DNA of 64,000 nt from Acinetobacter calcoaceticus (GTDB lineage Bacteria > Pseudomonadota > Gammaproteobacteria > Pseudomonadales > Moraxellaceae), in contig NZ_LS999521.1 of assembly GCF_900520355.1 (NCBI RefSeq), positions 2,914,001 to 2,978,000 of the forward strand. Direction: 5' to 3'. How positions within the stretch are numbered: the first letter of the stretch is position 1; each line of letters begins with the position of its first letter. The translations under genes were made by a program, and so were the position numbers. Shown here piece after piece: positions 18,536 through 28,760 of this stretch. The notes under the pieces are model-generated. The model did no database searches and was not told where the DNA came from. It saw only the letters and a list, made by a program, of their open reading frames with translations.

Positions 18536-20194
18536 ATGAATATTAAAGAATATGATTACATTATCATCGGCGCAGGATCTGCCGGAAATGTACTTGCTGC
18601 ACGTCTTACTGAAGACAAAGATACCACTGTTTTATTATTAGAAGCTGGCGGTCCAGATTATCGTTTGGATTTTCGTACCCAAATGCCCGCAGCTTTGGCC
18701 TTCCCTCTACAAGGCCGCCGTTATAACTGGGCTTATTTAACTGACCCTGAACCACACATGAATAACCGCCGTATGGAATGTGGTCGCGGCAAAGGTTTAG
18801 GTGGCTCATCTTTAATTAATGGTATGTGCTATATCCGCGGTAACGCGATGGATCTAGAGCAATGGGCAACCCATAAAGGCCTAGAAAACTGGTCTTATGC
18901 CGATTGTTTGCCATACTACAAAAAAGCCGAAACCCGTGACATTGGCGAAAATGATTACCATGGCGGCAATGGCCCTGTGTCAGTTGCTACACCAAAAAAT
19001 GGCAATAATGTCTTGTTCCATGCCATGGTTGAAGCTGGCGTACAAGCTGGTTATCCACGTACCGATGACTTAAACGGTTACCAACAAGAAGGCTTTGGTC
19101 CAATGGACCGTACAGTTACGCCTAAAGGTCGCCGCTCAAGTACCGCCCGTGGTTATCTGGATATGGCGAAAGGCCGTCCTAACCTCACCATTTTGACTCA
19201 TGCAACCACCAATAAAATCTTGTTTAATCAAAAACAAGCCGTGGGTGTTGAATACATCATTGGTGCTGATCAAAACAACTTGCAACGCGCCTTAGTTAAA
19301 CGTGAAGTCTTACTGTGTGCAGGTGCAATTGCTTCACCACAAATTTTACAGCGCTCTGGTGTGGGTGAAAGTACCTTCTTAAAATCAATGGACATTGATG
19401 TCGTTCATGATTTACCGGGTGTAGGTGAAAACCTGCAAGACCATTTAGAAATGTACTTGCAATATAAATGTAAGCAACCCGTTTCTTTATACCCTGCCTT
19501 GAAATGGTATAACCAACCTGCAATTGGTGCCGAGTGGTTATTTAACGGTACAGGTGTTGGCGCAAGTAACCAATTTGAAGCAGGCGGATTTATCCGTAGT
19601 TCAGATGAGTTCAAATGGCCAAACATTCAGTACCATTTCTTGCCAGTTGCTATTAACTACAACGGTAGTAATGCAGTGAAAGAACATGGCTTTCAGGCAC
19701 ATGTTGGTTCAATGCGTTCGCCTTCACGTGGTCGTATTAGACTTAAATCAAAAGATCCGTTTGAGCATCCAAGCATCTTGTTTAACTATATGTCGAGTGA
19801 ACAAGACTGGCGTGAGTTCCGTGATGCGATTCGTATCACTCGTGAAATTATGCAGCAACCTGCTCTTGATCCATATCGCGGTGAAGAAATTAGTCCGGGT
19901 AAACATCTTCAAAGTGATGCAGAGCTGGATGACTTTGTTCGTAATCATGCCGAAACGGCTTATCATCCGTCTTGTAGCTGTAAGATGGGCGAAGATGAAA
20001 TGGCTGTCGTGGATGGTCAAGGTCGCGTCCATGGTATGCAAAGCTTACGCGTAGTTGATGCCTCAATCATGCCGCTGATTATTACCGGTAACTTAAATGC
20101 AACGACGATTATGATTGCCGAGAAAATTGCAGACCAAATTCGTGGACGTGAAGCGTTACCACGTTCAACTGCACCGTTCTATGTAGCGTCATAA
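18536..20194 (+). CDS. betA: Choline dehydrogenase
   Basis: A 552-residue FAD-dependent GMC oxidoreductase. The ATG at 18536 (AAAAAAGGATAGTT in front) places the FAD-binding motif [20 protein letters not shown] at the very N-terminus, as in other BetA proteins. GMC signature 1 is [20 protein letters not shown] and signature 2 lies in [15 protein letters not shown]. The catalytic His region is [11 protein letters not shown], and the end has [13 protein letters not shown]. It oxidises choline to betaine aldehyde at the inner membrane, passing electrons to the respiratory chain. It is the last gene of the bet operon and is followed by a terminator. Confidence 0.95.
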   Translation: MNIKEYDYIIIGAGSAGNVLAARLTEDKDTTVLLLEAGGPDYRLDFRTQMPAALAFPLQGRRYNWAYLTDPEPHMNNRRMECGRGKGLGGSSLINGMCYIRGNAMDLEQWATHKGLENWSYADCLPYYKKAETRDIGENDYHGGNGPVSVATPKNGNNVLFHAMVEAGVQAGYPRTDDLNGYQQEGFGPMDRTVTPKGRRSSTARGYLDMAKGRPNLTILTHATTNKILFNQKQAVGVEYIIGADQNNLQRALVKREVLLCAGAIASPQILQRSGVGESTFLKSMDIDVVHDLPGVGENLQDHLEMYLQYKCKQPVSLYPALKWYNQPAIGAEWLFNGTGVGASNQFEAGGFIRSSDEFKWPNIQYHFLPVAINYNGSNAVKEHGFQAHVGSMRSPSRGRIRLKSKDPFEHPSILFNYMSSEQDWREFRDAIRITREIMQQPALDPYRGEEISPGKHLQSDAELDDFVRNHAETAYHPSCSCKMGEDEMAVVDGQGRVHGMQSLRVVDASIMPLIITGNLNATTIMIAEKIADQIRGREALPRSTAPFYVAS

Positions 20195-20201
20195 AACATC
20201 A

Positions 20202-20241
20202 AAGGGTATATTTCTTATGCAGAGATATACCCTTATTTTAT
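20202..20241 (+). terminator. Terminator of the bet operon
   Basis: AAGGGTATAT (20202-20211) pairs with ATATACCCTT, followed by ATTTTATTATT. It begins 8 bp after the betA stop. Confidence 0.8.
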
Positions 20242-20681
20242 TATCACCAGATGGTCATTAATAAGAACTTTGTATTAGTCCAATCTAGAAAACTAACGAC
20301 AAATAATAACTTTACTCACTTTTTCTTATTATGTATTTCTCCAACTGGTTCACCTTTAATCAATTTTTAATTATACTTTTAAATTCAATAATATAATAAT
20401 AAAAATCAACTTAAAACCGTCTATTAAAAACTTAAAATGATTAAATATAAATCACATTTATGAGTTTGATGGGTCCCATTTATTATAAAAATTGTCTTGT
20501 CAATGCAAAATTAGTCTAAAATATAGAGTGTTTGCGATAATCCCAAGTAATTTTATTTTTTTATAAGTTCTCAAATTTTGAGAATTTACTTTCGCATTTA
20601 TATCCATTTTGTCTGGATACGCTGTCTAGGTTTCCTCACACCTTAAGTGACTCAAATAACTTATTTTAAGGTCCCCCTTAC
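20242..20681. other. 440-bp A+T-rich intergenic region before mqo
   Basis: No coding frame is supported. It is very A+T-rich and holds a 17-bp palindrome (20568-20584) and a small stem TATCCA/TGGATA (20601-20619) about 70 bp before mqo. Presumably it carries the mqo promoter and leader. Confidence 0.4.
20568..20584. promoter_or_regulatory. 17-bp palindrome upstream of mqo
   Basis: TTCTCAAA-T-TTTGAGAA, a perfect 8-bp inverted repeat around one base, 98 bp before the mqo start. It is a candidate operator; the regulator is unknown. Confidence 0.35.
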
Positions 20682-22322
20682 ATGAAAAAGTTTTTGAAAT
20701 ACCTTCTGGTATTAATCATTCTTATTTTAATTGCAGGAATTGTTTTCTTGTTTAGACCAACCACGTCAAAACAAGTAGAAACTGCAAAAGATGAACCAGT
20801 TGTTGATGCTGTTCTTGTTGGCGGCGGCATCATGAGTGCCACTCTTGGTACTTATCTCACCGAGCTTGAACCAAACTGGCAAATTCGTATGTATGAACGT
20901 CTTGACCAAGTTGCTCAAGAAAGTTCAAACGGCTTTAACAATGCCGGAACAGGCCACTCTGGCTTTATGGAAATGAACTATACCGAAGAAAAAAACGGTA
21001 AGATGGAAATTGTCAAAGCTGAAAAAGTTGCTTCTCAATTTGAAGTCGCTAAACAGTTTTGGTCATATCAGGTAAAACAAGGCGTTTTAGCTGAACCAAA
21101 ATCATTCATTAACCCAGTTCCGCACATTGCTTTCGTTTGGGGCGATAACGTTCAATTCTTAGAAAAACGTTATGCTGCCATGATTCAAAGCCCGTTGTTC
21201 AAAGGTATGGAATTTACTGAAGACCCAGCTGTAATTAAACAATGGGCACCTTTAGTAATTAACGATCGTGATCCTAGCCAAAAAGTTGCAGCGACCCGTA
21301 TGGATGTTGGCTCTGACGTAAACTATGGTTCTATCACTAAGCAATTGGTGAATCGTTTAGATCAAAACCCGAATTTCAAATTACAGACTTCAACCGAAGT
21401 GTCTGGCATCAGCCAAAATGATGACAAAACTTGGACTGTGTCTTTCAAAAATTTGAAAACTGGTAAAGTAGACCACGTTAAAACACGTTTTGTATTTATT
21501 GGTGCAGGTGGTGCAGCAGTTAAATTATTACAACTCACTGGCTTACCAGAAGCGAAACAATATGCAGGCTTCCCTGTCGGTGGTGAGTTCTTAATTACTG
21601 ACAATCCAAAAATTACTGCAGAACACACAGCAAAAGTTTATGGCCGTGCTGAACTTGGTGCGCCTCCAATGTCTGTGCCACATATTGATACGCGTTATAT
21701 CGACGGTAAAAAATATGTATTGTTTGGACCATTTGCAACGTATTCAAACAAGTTCCTGAAAAATGGTTCTCAGATGGACTTGCTTGCATCAACGAACAAA
21801 AACAACGTTTTACCAATGACCACTGTTGGTTTGGAAAACCTTGATCTTGTTAAATACTTGGTGAGCCAAGTCATGATGTCAGACAAAGACCGTCTTAATG
21901 AACTTCGTAAATACTACCCAGATGCGAAAGCTGAAGACTGGCGTTTAAGCCAAGGTGGTCAACGTGTTCAGATCATCAAAAAAGAACCGGGTAAACCAGC
22001 TACACTTCAATTCGGTACAGAAATCTTTGCATCTAAAGATGGTGCTGTAACTGCGTTGTTAGGTGCGTCTCCGGGTGCTTCGACTTCTCCATACATCATG
22101 CTCAACTTGCTTGAAAAAGCTTTCCCTGAGCAAACTGAAGGTAAATGGAATCAGAAGCTTCATGAAATTGTTGTTTCGTATAAACAAGACCTAAGCAAAG
22201 ACCCTGTATTACTCGACAAAGTTCGTCAGTACACAAGTTCTACACTTGGCTTGAACTATACATCTCCGTTTAAAGCTGCAAACGATGAAACTGCTGCTGC
22301 TCCTGTTGCAAAAGCAAACTAA
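20682..22322 (+). CDS. mqo: Malate:quinone oxidoreductase
   Basis: A 546-residue FAD enzyme that oxidises malate to oxaloacetate and reduces quinone, a membrane-associated TCA-cycle step. The N-terminus carries a hydrophobic anchor (about residues 5-25) before [19 protein letters not shown], the dinucleotide-binding motif. [20 protein letters not shown] and [14 protein letters not shown] are hallmark Mqo segments, and [20 protein letters not shown] closes the FAD site. The N-terminal anchor is an extension relative to many soluble-start Mqo proteins. It is a stand-alone gene ended by a UUCG-tetraloop terminator. Confidence 0.95.
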   Translation: MKKFLKYLLVLIILILIAGIVFLFRPTTSKQVETAKDEPVVDAVLVGGGIMSATLGTYLTELEPNWQIRMYERLDQVAQESSNGFNNAGTGHSGFMEMNYTEEKNGKMEIVKAEKVASQFEVAKQFWSYQVKQGVLAEPKSFINPVPHIAFVWGDNVQFLEKRYAAMIQSPLFKGMEFTEDPAVIKQWAPLVINDRDPSQKVAATRMDVGSDVNYGSITKQLVNRLDQNPNFKLQTSTEVSGISQNDDKTWTVSFKNLKTGKVDHVKTRFVFIGAGGAAVKLLQLTGLPEAKQYAGFPVGGEFLITDNPKITAEHTAKVYGRAELGAPPMSVPHIDTRYIDGKKYVLFGPFATYSNKFLKNGSQMDLLASTNKNNVLPMTTVGLENLDLVKYLVSQVMMSDKDRLNELRKYYPDAKAEDWRLSQGGQRVQIIKKEPGKPATLQFGTEIFASKDGAVTALLGASPGASTSPYIMLNLLEKAFPEQTEGKWNQKLHEIVVSYKQDLSKDPVLLDKVRQYTSSTLGLNYTSPFKAANDETAAAPVAKAN

Positions 22323-22348
22323 GTTTGATGATGTATAAGTAAAATTCC

Positions 22349-22383
22349 AAAAGGATGAATTTCGATTCGTCCTTTTGTTTTTT
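22349..22383 (+). terminator. UUCG-loop terminator after mqo
   Basis: AAAAGGATGAAT - TTCG - ATTCGTCCTTTT (22349-22376), then GTTTTTT. The stem is 12 bp with one G-U pair and a stable UUCG tetraloop. Confidence 0.92.
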
Positions 22384-22413
22384 AAGACCTCAGTTGAGAT
22401 ATTTAGATTAGCT

Positions 22414-22884
22414 ATGACGCCTTTAAACTCATCATCCCGCCTCTTTACATTTTGTTTTAAGCTCGCGCTTGTTTTGCTACTGGCTTATCTTTGGTTAAGC
22501 GGTTTTTATATGTGGATGATTGGTGGTACAGCCATTTACATAAGCTCAGCCGTGTTACTCGCAATGACCGCTTATGCCTTTAAGCTCGGTAAATATCAAA
22601 AATTATTTTCAATTTTAAATCTACTGTTAAGTGCTGCTGCATTATATTTTAGTACTGCTCATTTATTTTTCTCTTCTGTTCAATTCTTTATATTTTTACC
22701 TGCCCTATTTTTTGTACTGTTAGCTTTTGCTCGCCTAGAAAAAGTTCGTGGCTTATCTAAAGTTTTAATATTCATGAGCTTATTGATTTGGTCAGGCATA
22801 CATTTTAGTCAACTTGAGCAACTTAAAGCCTATTATAAAACCCAGCACACTGGGGAAAGTTGGCAACAATATGGCGCACTTTAA
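22414..22884 (+). CDS. Hypothetical membrane protein, about four helices
   Basis: A 156-residue protein starting at ATG 22414; a TTG further upstream would lie inside the mqo terminator. Hydrophobic segments are near residues 13-32, 33-50, 60-85 and 88-108, with a last weaker one around 120-135. The N- and C-termini are short and polar. No family is recognised and no catalytic motif is visible. The gene lies between the mqo terminator and the methyltransferase gene, with no clear co-transcribed partner. Confidence 0.6.
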   Translation: MTPLNSSSRLFTFCFKLALVLLLAYLWLSGFYMWMIGGTAIYISSAVLLAMTAYAFKLGKYQKLFSILNLLLSAAALYFSTAHLFFSSVQFFIFLPALFFVLLAFARLEKVRGLSKVLIFMSLLIWSGIHFSQLEQLKAYYKTQHTGESWQQYGAL

Positions 22885-23100
22885 GCTTATTTTTTAGGCG
22901 GCAGCCCTATATAAATAAGTTTTCTTTTTCCCATAAAGTTCATCAGTAAAACTGAACATGATCTACAGAATTTCTTTTAAGAAAAAATATTCATAACAAT
23001 CTAATTTATTTAGAAATATATCGAGCATATTAGCGATTGAACATGTTTCATGTACCCGCTAGATTAGCTGAATTATTTTTCTCCCTTTGTTTTGTAATTT

Positions 23101-23979
23101 ATGAAAATTTTAGATGGCGGTTTAGGCCGTGAACTTGCTCGTCGTGGTGCCCCATTTCGTCAACCAGAATGGTCTGCACTCGCACTCATTGAAGCGCCTG
23201 AAACAGTAAAAGAAGTACATCTTGATTTTATCAACGCTGGTTCAGAAGTTATTACTACCAATAACTACGCTGTTGTACCGTTTCATATTGGACAAGAACG
23301 CTTTGAAACTGACGGTGTTCGTTTAATTCAAGTTGCGATCGAACAAGCAAAAAATGCAGTTAAAGAAAGCGGCAAAAATGTCAAAATTGCAGGTTGCTTA
23401 CCGCCTTTATTTGGTTCTTACCGTGCAGATCTGTTTCAACCTGAGCAGGCTAAAAACCTTGCTGAACCGATCATTAACACCTTAGCACCAGAGGTAGATT
23501 TCTGGTTAGCAGAAACTCAATCGTGCTTAAAAGAAGTCGAAACGGTGCATGCGTTATTACCAAAAGATGGTAAGGACTATTGGGTATCGTTTACGCTTCA
23601 AGACGAAATTAAACAAGAGCAAGCGCTACTTCGTTCAGGCGAAAACATGCAACAAGTGGCTGAATTTATAAAACAGTCAAATGCTAACGCGGTTTTGTTT
23701 AACTGCTGTCAGCCTGAAGTGATCTTGCAAGCCATTAATGAAATTAAAGGACTCATTCCAGTGTCTGTACAGATTGGTGCCTATGCCAATGCGTTTCCAC
23801 CACAAGATGACAACGCAACTGCAAACGATGGTCTTGATGAAGTTCGTAAAGATCTTGATGCTCCAGCTTATCTTGGTTTTGCCAAGCAGTGGCAACAAGC
23901 AGGCGCAAGTTTAGTGGGTGGTTGCTGCGGTATTGGCCCAGAACACATTGCTGAACTTTCTCAATTTTTCAAAGAATAA
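23101..23979 (+). CDS. mmuM: Homocysteine S-methyltransferase
   Basis: A 292-residue zinc-dependent methyltransferase of the MmuM type. It opens with ILDGGLGRELARRG, the usual (D)GG(L/M) motif. The zinc ligands are the Cys of LFNCCQPE (about residue 201) and the vicinal Cys pair of VGGCCGIGPEHI near the C-terminus. It makes methionine from homocysteine with a methyl donor such as S-methylmethionine. A permease gene begins 6 bp after its stop, which suggests that donor import and use are coupled. Confidence 0.9.
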   Translation: MKILDGGLGRELARRGAPFRQPEWSALALIEAPETVKEVHLDFINAGSEVITTNNYAVVPFHIGQERFETDGVRLIQVAIEQAKNAVKESGKNVKIAGCLPPLFGSYRADLFQPEQAKNLAEPIINTLAPEVDFWLAETQSCLKEVETVHALLPKDGKDYWVSFTLQDEIKQEQALLRSGENMQQVAEFIKQSNANAVLFNCCQPEVILQAINEIKGLIPVSVQIGAYANAFPPQDDNATANDGLDEVRKDLDAPAYLGFAKQWQQAGASLVGGCCGIGPEHIAELSQFFKE

Positions 23980-23984
23980 ATACC

Positions 23985-25319
23985 ATGTCTGCTGCCAAAA
24001 TCGGATTATTGTCTCTTACAGCGCTGGTCTTTAGTTCTATGGTGGGGTCAGGCGTATTTAGCCTTCCCCAAAATATGGCTCAAGTCGCTAACGGCTCTGC
24101 CCTTCTTGTTGCATGGCTCATTACCGGAGTCGGCATTATTTTCTTAGCCCTCACGCTATTACATTTAACTCGCCAACGCCCAGATTTAGACGGCGGTATT
24201 TATAACTATGCACGTGAAGGTTTTGGTGACCTGATCGGGTTTTGCTCGGCTTGGGGCTATTGGTTATGTACCACCATCGGTATTGTTGGTTATGTAGTGA
24301 TTGCCTTTTCGGGCGTCGGCATGTTTACCGATAGCAAAGACCATATTATTTTTGGTGAAGGTAATACGCTCTACGCACTGATCGGTTCAAGCATTTTTGT
24401 ATGGCTGGTGCATTGGTTGGTCAGCCGAGGCATTAAAGAAGCGGCTATTGTGAATTTATTGGCGACCATTGCCAAAATCATTCCAATGGTGGTTTTCATC
24501 TTCTTTACTTTTATTGCCTTTAAGTTTGACCTGTTCAAACTCAACTTAAATGACTTTACTTTAAAAGTTCCACTTTGGCAGCAAGTAAAAGACCTGATGC
24601 TGATTACCCTCTGGGTCTTTACCGGCATTGAAGGTGCTGTGGTTTTATCATCGCGTGCAAAAAACCGTTATGACATTGGTAAAGCCACTATTTTAGGCGT
24701 GCTACTGGCGTTAAGTTTTTATGTAATGGTCACCGTTTTGGCTTATGGTGTGGTCAGTCGTGAAGCACTTGCAGGCATGCATAACCCTTCAATGGCAACC
24801 ATTTTACAGCAGCTCATCGGTTTGCCGGGCACTATCGTTATTACCATCGGCCTTATTATTTCAGTTTCTTCGTCTTATTTAAGCTGGACTTTATTTGCAA
24901 CTGAAATTCCATATTTAGCTGCAAAAAATGGCGCATTCCCGAAATTATTTTTAAAGAATAATCAGAATAATGTGCCGATTTCATCACTTTGGCTCACCAC
25001 TCTGGTCGTGCAAGGTGCATTAATTGCGGTGTATTTTTTCAATAAAAACTACACCCAGCTTTTACTGATTTCTTCGGTAATGATTTTGCTGCCTTATTTT
25101 CTGGTGTCTGCTTTTTATCTTAAAGAATCGATTCGTCACAAACGCACGCCACATATTGCCATTGCAAGCGTCGCTTCAATCTATGCGCTCTGGTTGCTCT
25201 ATGCAGCAGGATTAGATTTATTGCTCTTGTCTGTGGTGTTGTATTTAGTCGGCTTGGTTATTTTTTCAATCAGCTACTTTGAGCACAAAAAATCGCTTAA
25301 ACAAAACGAGCTAAATTAA
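23985..25319 (+). CDS. APC-superfamily amino acid permease/antiporter
   Basis: A 444-residue transporter with twelve hydrophobic segments. The N-terminal SSMVGSGVFSLPQNMAQVA is the helix-1 GSG substrate-binding motif, and the sequence around DLDGGIYNYAREGFGDLIGF resembles basic amino acid antiporters of the ArcD/APA group. The sequence alone points to arginine/ornithine-type exchange, but the gene starts 6 bp after mmuM, so S-methylmethionine or another sulfur amino acid is an equally reasonable substrate. It sits in the inner membrane. A convergent terminator follows. Confidence 0.85.
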   Translation: MSAAKIGLLSLTALVFSSMVGSGVFSLPQNMAQVANGSALLVAWLITGVGIIFLALTLLHLTRQRPDLDGGIYNYAREGFGDLIGFCSAWGYWLCTTIGIVGYVVIAFSGVGMFTDSKDHIIFGEGNTLYALIGSSIFVWLVHWLVSRGIKEAAIVNLLATIAKIIPMVVFIFFTFIAFKFDLFKLNLNDFTLKVPLWQQVKDLMLITLWVFTGIEGAVVLSSRAKNRYDIGKATILGVLLALSFYVMVTVLAYGVVSREALAGMHNPSMATILQQLIGLPGTIVITIGLIISVSSSYLSWTLFATEIPYLAAKNGAFPKLFLKNNQNNVPISSLWLTTLVVQGALIAVYFFNKNYTQLLLISSVMILLPYFLVSAFYLKESIRHKRTPHIAIASVASIYALWLLYAAGLDLLLLSVVLYLVGLVIFSISYFEHKKSLKQNELN

Positions 25320-25326
25320 TTATTTC

Positions 25327-25360
25327 AACCACTGTTGACCCATTTCAACAGTGGTTTTCT
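25327..25360. terminator. Terminator between convergent permease and lipase-like genes
   Basis: AACCACTGTTGA (25327-25338) / TCAACAGTGGTT (25345-25356), then TTCT; a 12-bp perfect stem. Confidence 0.85.
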
Positions 25361-25374
25361 AAAAATAAATCGCT

Positions 25375-27288
25375 CTATTTTAAAGGCTGCGACTGCATTA
25401 AATGCAATCGTAAAATACGACGTAATTCTAAAATCGCCTCTGGCGTTGTTTGAATAGAATGCCCACCTTTAATCATCAGCTCCGATTGCTCACCTTCTAG
25501 ATGTGAACTTTGGTAAGGCACTATCCCATCACTGCTTTTTAACTTATCTTTTGTACCATCCACGTTACCCATAATCGAGTGATAGACCACGTTAGAGGAT
25601 GGCTGAATGGCCTGCGTAAGCTGCATAAAGTTTGAAGAACGACTTAAATTACTCGCCCCATTTTCAATTAAGCCTTTTCTGAGTTTCGTATTTTTCTCAT
25701 CTCTCATTTCAACCGCAATAAAAAAGTCAGCAGGTAAGCGAATAACACGGCGTGCAATTTGGGTAAACCATCGGTCTGCGTAGTCGGTACCATGATGCGG
25801 CGACGAAACAAAAACCACGCGTTTAAAATATGGAAGCGCTTTGAACTGAAAACGCTCTTTAATCACTGGATTTTCTTTTAAACGATTTAACTGCGCGTCA
25901 TTCATTTTTTGCATGGCTAAATCGGAAACATCAGCATTACTGACCAATAAACGGCTAATCACACCGCCCATACTATGCCCGACCAATACTGCATCGTGTG
26001 CAGCATAGCTATCTTTAGCAATGTTTTGAAAAGCCTGATTCAGTAAAGAATAAATCTGAAAACGACTTTCAAAAATGGGCATATTGGTTGAATAGAACAC
26101 TTGCCAAACTTGGTAATTTTGTCTTAATTCGGCATCGCCCATAATGTCATTGGTCAGACTCACCCAAGCTTCTGGGCTACTTGCTAAGCCATGAACAAAC
26201 ACAATGATTTTCTTATTGGGGTTAAAAGGTTCCAGCATATATAAATGCGGCATGATTAAATTGGTTTCTTTATTAATTAAAGACCAATAACCCGCTGCAC
26301 CTAAATTATATTTTGACAGCCAAAGCCCATAGGGCGCCGAATAGTTGGCAGTGAGCGGATAGTCCACACCTTCAACCTTTACACGGCTTTGTCTGTATGG
26401 ATCGAACATCGAGATTTCTAACTCTGCCCCAGCAATCACCTGATCGGCTGTGGCCTTTTGTTTAGGATAGGCAATGGCAGTGACCGGAAAGAACCGAGGC
26501 AAATGAATATTAGGATTAGTTTGATGAGCATAAAAAGCATCGGGGTCTAAAATGAAACCATGATTTACATCATTTTCTTTACGCCCGACAATAAACTCTG
26601 CCCCTAAGCCATCCTTACGGTTAACGGTATTAAAACCAGAAAAGTTCATGTTATAGCTGGAACGAAAAGTATCGACTTCAATCTTTTGTACATCTACCGC
26701 ATGATCAAAATTGACATGATATTGATGCCCATCTGCTTTCAGTAGAGACGGAAAATAATGCGTATTTAAATGATCAAAATACGTGGTCATGAGCTTCGAC
26801 AAAGCAACGTTATAAAAAATACGCACCTGATTTTGCCGATGGTCAAATACTCGATCGAACGGAGACTCTTCAGAGTCAAATAAATAGACATAACTATAGC
26901 GCAAGCTTTTATCGAACAAAGCTAGTTCATGCTCAACGCAATTTTTACTTTTATTAATGACATTACACTGACTGCTACGCCCAACATCTAAAGCTTTTGC
27001 TAAATAAATTTCGCTCAGTGCAGCATAACGTTCTTCTCGGCTCGTATTTTCGGAGAGACTCTGAATTTTATTTAAACAATCATCAAAATTTTGCAGGCAA
27101 GACTTTTCATCTTTTTTGACCAAATACAGTAAGTTTTGGGTTTGATGACTTAAAGTGTTGTCGGTCAGAATACTTTCATTCTTACTTTTTAAAGCATTGC
27201 TTAAATTACTTTCTTTTAAATGAATGACCTGACAACCGCTGAGCAGTCCCATTATTGTTATCATTAAATAATGGCAAGACTTTGTCAT
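25375..27288 (-). CDS. Alpha/beta hydrolase lipoprotein (lipase/PGAP1-like)
   Basis: A 637-residue protein. The N-terminus MTKSCHYLMITIMGLLSGC is a lipoprotein signal with lipobox LSGC, so the mature protein is acylated at Cys19 and lies in the envelope. Residues about 20-340 are of unknown fold. The C-terminal part is a lipase-type hydrolase: KIIVFVHGLASSPEAWVSL (oxyanion loop), the elbow GHSMGG in VLVGHSMGGVISRL, SSPHHGTDYAD, and a terminal catalytic His in IKGGHSIQTTP. The likely role is lipid or ester hydrolysis at the outer membrane. It is a monocistronic gene. The long N-terminal domain is unusual for simple lipases. Confidence 0.85.
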   Translation of the reverse strand: MTKSCHYLMITIMGLLSGCQVIHLKESNLSNALKSKNESILTDNTLSHQTQNLLYLVKKDEKSCLQNFDDCLNKIQSLSENTSREERYAALSEIYLAKALDVGRSSQCNVINKSKNCVEHELALFDKSLRYSYVYLFDSEESPFDRVFDHRQNQVRIFYNVALSKLMTTYFDHLNTHYFPSLLKADGHQYHVNFDHAVDVQKIEVDTFRSSYNMNFSGFNTVNRKDGLGAEFIVGRKENDVNHGFILDPDAFYAHQTNPNIHLPRFFPVTAIAYPKQKATADQVIAGAELEISMFDPYRQSRVKVEGVDYPLTANYSAPYGLWLSKYNLGAAGYWSLINKETNLIMPHLYMLEPFNPNKKIIVFVHGLASSPEAWVSLTNDIMGDAELRQNYQVWQVFYSTNMPIFESRFQIYSLLNQAFQNIAKDSYAAHDAVLVGHSMGGVISRLLVSNADVSDLAMQKMNDAQLNRLKENPVIKERFQFKALPYFKRVVFVSSPHHGTDYADRWFTQIARRVIRLPADFFIAVEMRDEKNTKLRKGLIENGASNLSRSSNFMQLTQAIQPSSNVVYHSIMGNVDGTKDKLKSSDGIVPYQSSHLEGEQSELMIKGGHSIQTTPEAILELRRILRLHLMQSQPLK

Positions 27289-27393
27289 TATGCATTCCCT
27301 TAGCGAATGTATTTCCCCATCAGGTCATTATGCCTGCAAAGTCATAGCTGAACAATTTGAATACGCATTTTTAGTCGGCAAACTGAAGCCCAT

Positions 27394-27424
27394 AAAAAAG
27401 CCCGAACTCAATTTAATTCGGGCC
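27394..27424 (-). terminator. Terminator of the DUF1275 gene
   Basis: GCCCGAA (27400-27406) / TTCGGGC (27417-27423), with a run of T on the minus strand after the stem. Confidence 0.85.
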
Positions 27425-27443
27425 AATTCATCCACTACCTTAA

Positions 27444-28151
27444 TTAAGCTTGGTTAAACTTTTGCTGCGAAGCTAAATAAGAAAAATATAAAATGGGTAA
27501 AATAAACGGCGCTACGCTCCAGAAATCAAAATAGACATACAAAATTGCTCCCAAGAAGGCGCCAATCACAAACCCGACAACAATACTGGCACTTTTAAGA
27601 AAACTTGCCCGATTGGCTGCATTATTGTTTTTCAGCAAGTTAGCAATATCAATACCGAGCTGCGTGGTATTGCCGGTCATCATGGTGCTTGGGCTAATAT
27701 TTTTAATGAGTGTTTTGCTTGAAGTATTACGAATAGCTAAGGCAATTAAACCCAGCCCACCTGTTAGTGCAACCGTAATTGCATCGGCATTTTTAAACGG
27801 TTCGAAGTAAAGTCCTGCAACCATAAAAGCACACAGAAAGATGGCTTCAAATAAAAATAAATAAGACAGCGTTTTATGCTTCACCTGACTACGGTCAATT
27901 AGCAGCTTGGTAATCACAACTGTCAAAATAAATAGTGGAATAGCAGCAAGCTTAATCCATAAACCTGCACCGCCTTTAACCATCGCAGCCCCCGCCAACA
28001 CCAAGTTTCCAGTCACATGTGCGGTAAAAAAGCCAAACAAAGCAATAAAACCAATGGTATCAATTGCCCCACCAACCATGGTCAATAAAACAGGGTCCCG
28101 ACATATTGCCCATGTACTTTCTGTCTCTTTTTTAATTGGGATATCTGGCAT
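27444..28151 (-). CDS. YoaK/DUF1275 family membrane protein
   Basis: A 235-residue inner-membrane protein with about six helices. The DUF1275 hallmarks are AIDTIGFIALFGFFTAHVTGN near the N-terminus and STMMTGNTTQLGIDIANLL in the middle. The function of the family is not established; a transport role has been suggested. The gene stands alone between the lipase-like gene and the small Cys-rich protein gene. Confidence 0.85.
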   Translation of the reverse strand: MPDIPIKKETESTWAICRDPVLLTMVGGAIDTIGFIALFGFFTAHVTGNLVLAGAAMVKGGAGLWIKLAAIPLFILTVVITKLLIDRSQVKHKTLSYLFLFEAIFLCAFMVAGLYFEPFKNADAITVALTGGLGLIALAIRNTSSKTLIKNISPSTMMTGNTTQLGIDIANLLKNNNAANRASFLKSASIVVGFVIGAFLGAILYVYFDFWSVAPFILPILYFSYLASQQKFNQA

Positions 28152-28468
28152 ATGACGTGTCCTATGAAAGTAAAATTTTAAAGTGATCGAATTGTTTAAA
28201 AATAATTTTAAAATTAAAAATGAATAAAATTAAAACGTTTATGAAAGCAAAAAATGATGTAAAAAAATAGGGTGTGTAATGTCGTAACACTGTCTCTAAA
28301 ATAGCAACAATCAAAATTGTCTATTTTAAGGACAATAAAACAGTGATCATCTTCAAATCAATTTGACCTCTAAAACAGTTCTAACTATGATGAAGCCGCA
28401 AGTTGATATCAACTGATTTTGAACCTGAAAAAGTTATGCCAAAATATGGATAATGAAAAACAACAATC
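28152..28468. other. 317-bp intergenic region
   Basis: Divergent promoter region of the DUF1275 gene and the small Cys-rich protein gene. It is A+T-rich. The only structure noticed is the short pair ATTGTC/GACAAT at about 28315-28336. No coding frame is supported. Confidence 0.35.
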
Positions 28469-28756
28469 ATGAGTAGATATATGTCACTTTATAATTATTC
28501 AGTTTTTCTAGGCGGATTATTATTTGTATCCGTTGCTTTCGCTTGTCAAAAAAATAATGCTCAACGTGATTTTTATTTAAAATGTATGGCAGCGGGCCAT
28601 AGCCGTGCAAGTTGTACGTGCATTTATCATCGTTTAGAACGTCAATATTCACCTAAACTGATGCTTAAACTCGGAAGTTTAAGTTTACAAAGCCCTGAAG
28701 TACCACGTGATTTTATAAAAACCATGAAGCGTACTATGCAACAGTGCAAATCTTAA
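28469..28756 (+). CDS. Small exported Cys-containing protein (paralogue of 45467-45730)
   Basis: A 95-residue protein. An N-terminal hydrophobic stretch (about residues 9-25, ending VSVAFAC) is a signal peptide, possibly a weak lipobox. The mature part has Cys residues in KCMAAGHSRASCTCIYHRLE and a final QQCK, so disulphides in the periplasm are likely. Residues about 45-95 align almost continuously with the product at 45467 (GHxxASCxCIYxRLExxYSxKLMxxL, then SLQSPxxPxDF). I recognise no named family. The stop is 5 bp from the convergent YbaN-family gene. Confidence 0.7.
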   Translation: MSRYMSLYNYSVFLGGLLFVSVAFACQKNNAQRDFYLKCMAAGHSRASCTCIYHRLERQYSPKLMLKLGSLSLQSPEVPRDFIKTMKRTMQQCKS

Positions 28757-28760
28757 ATCT

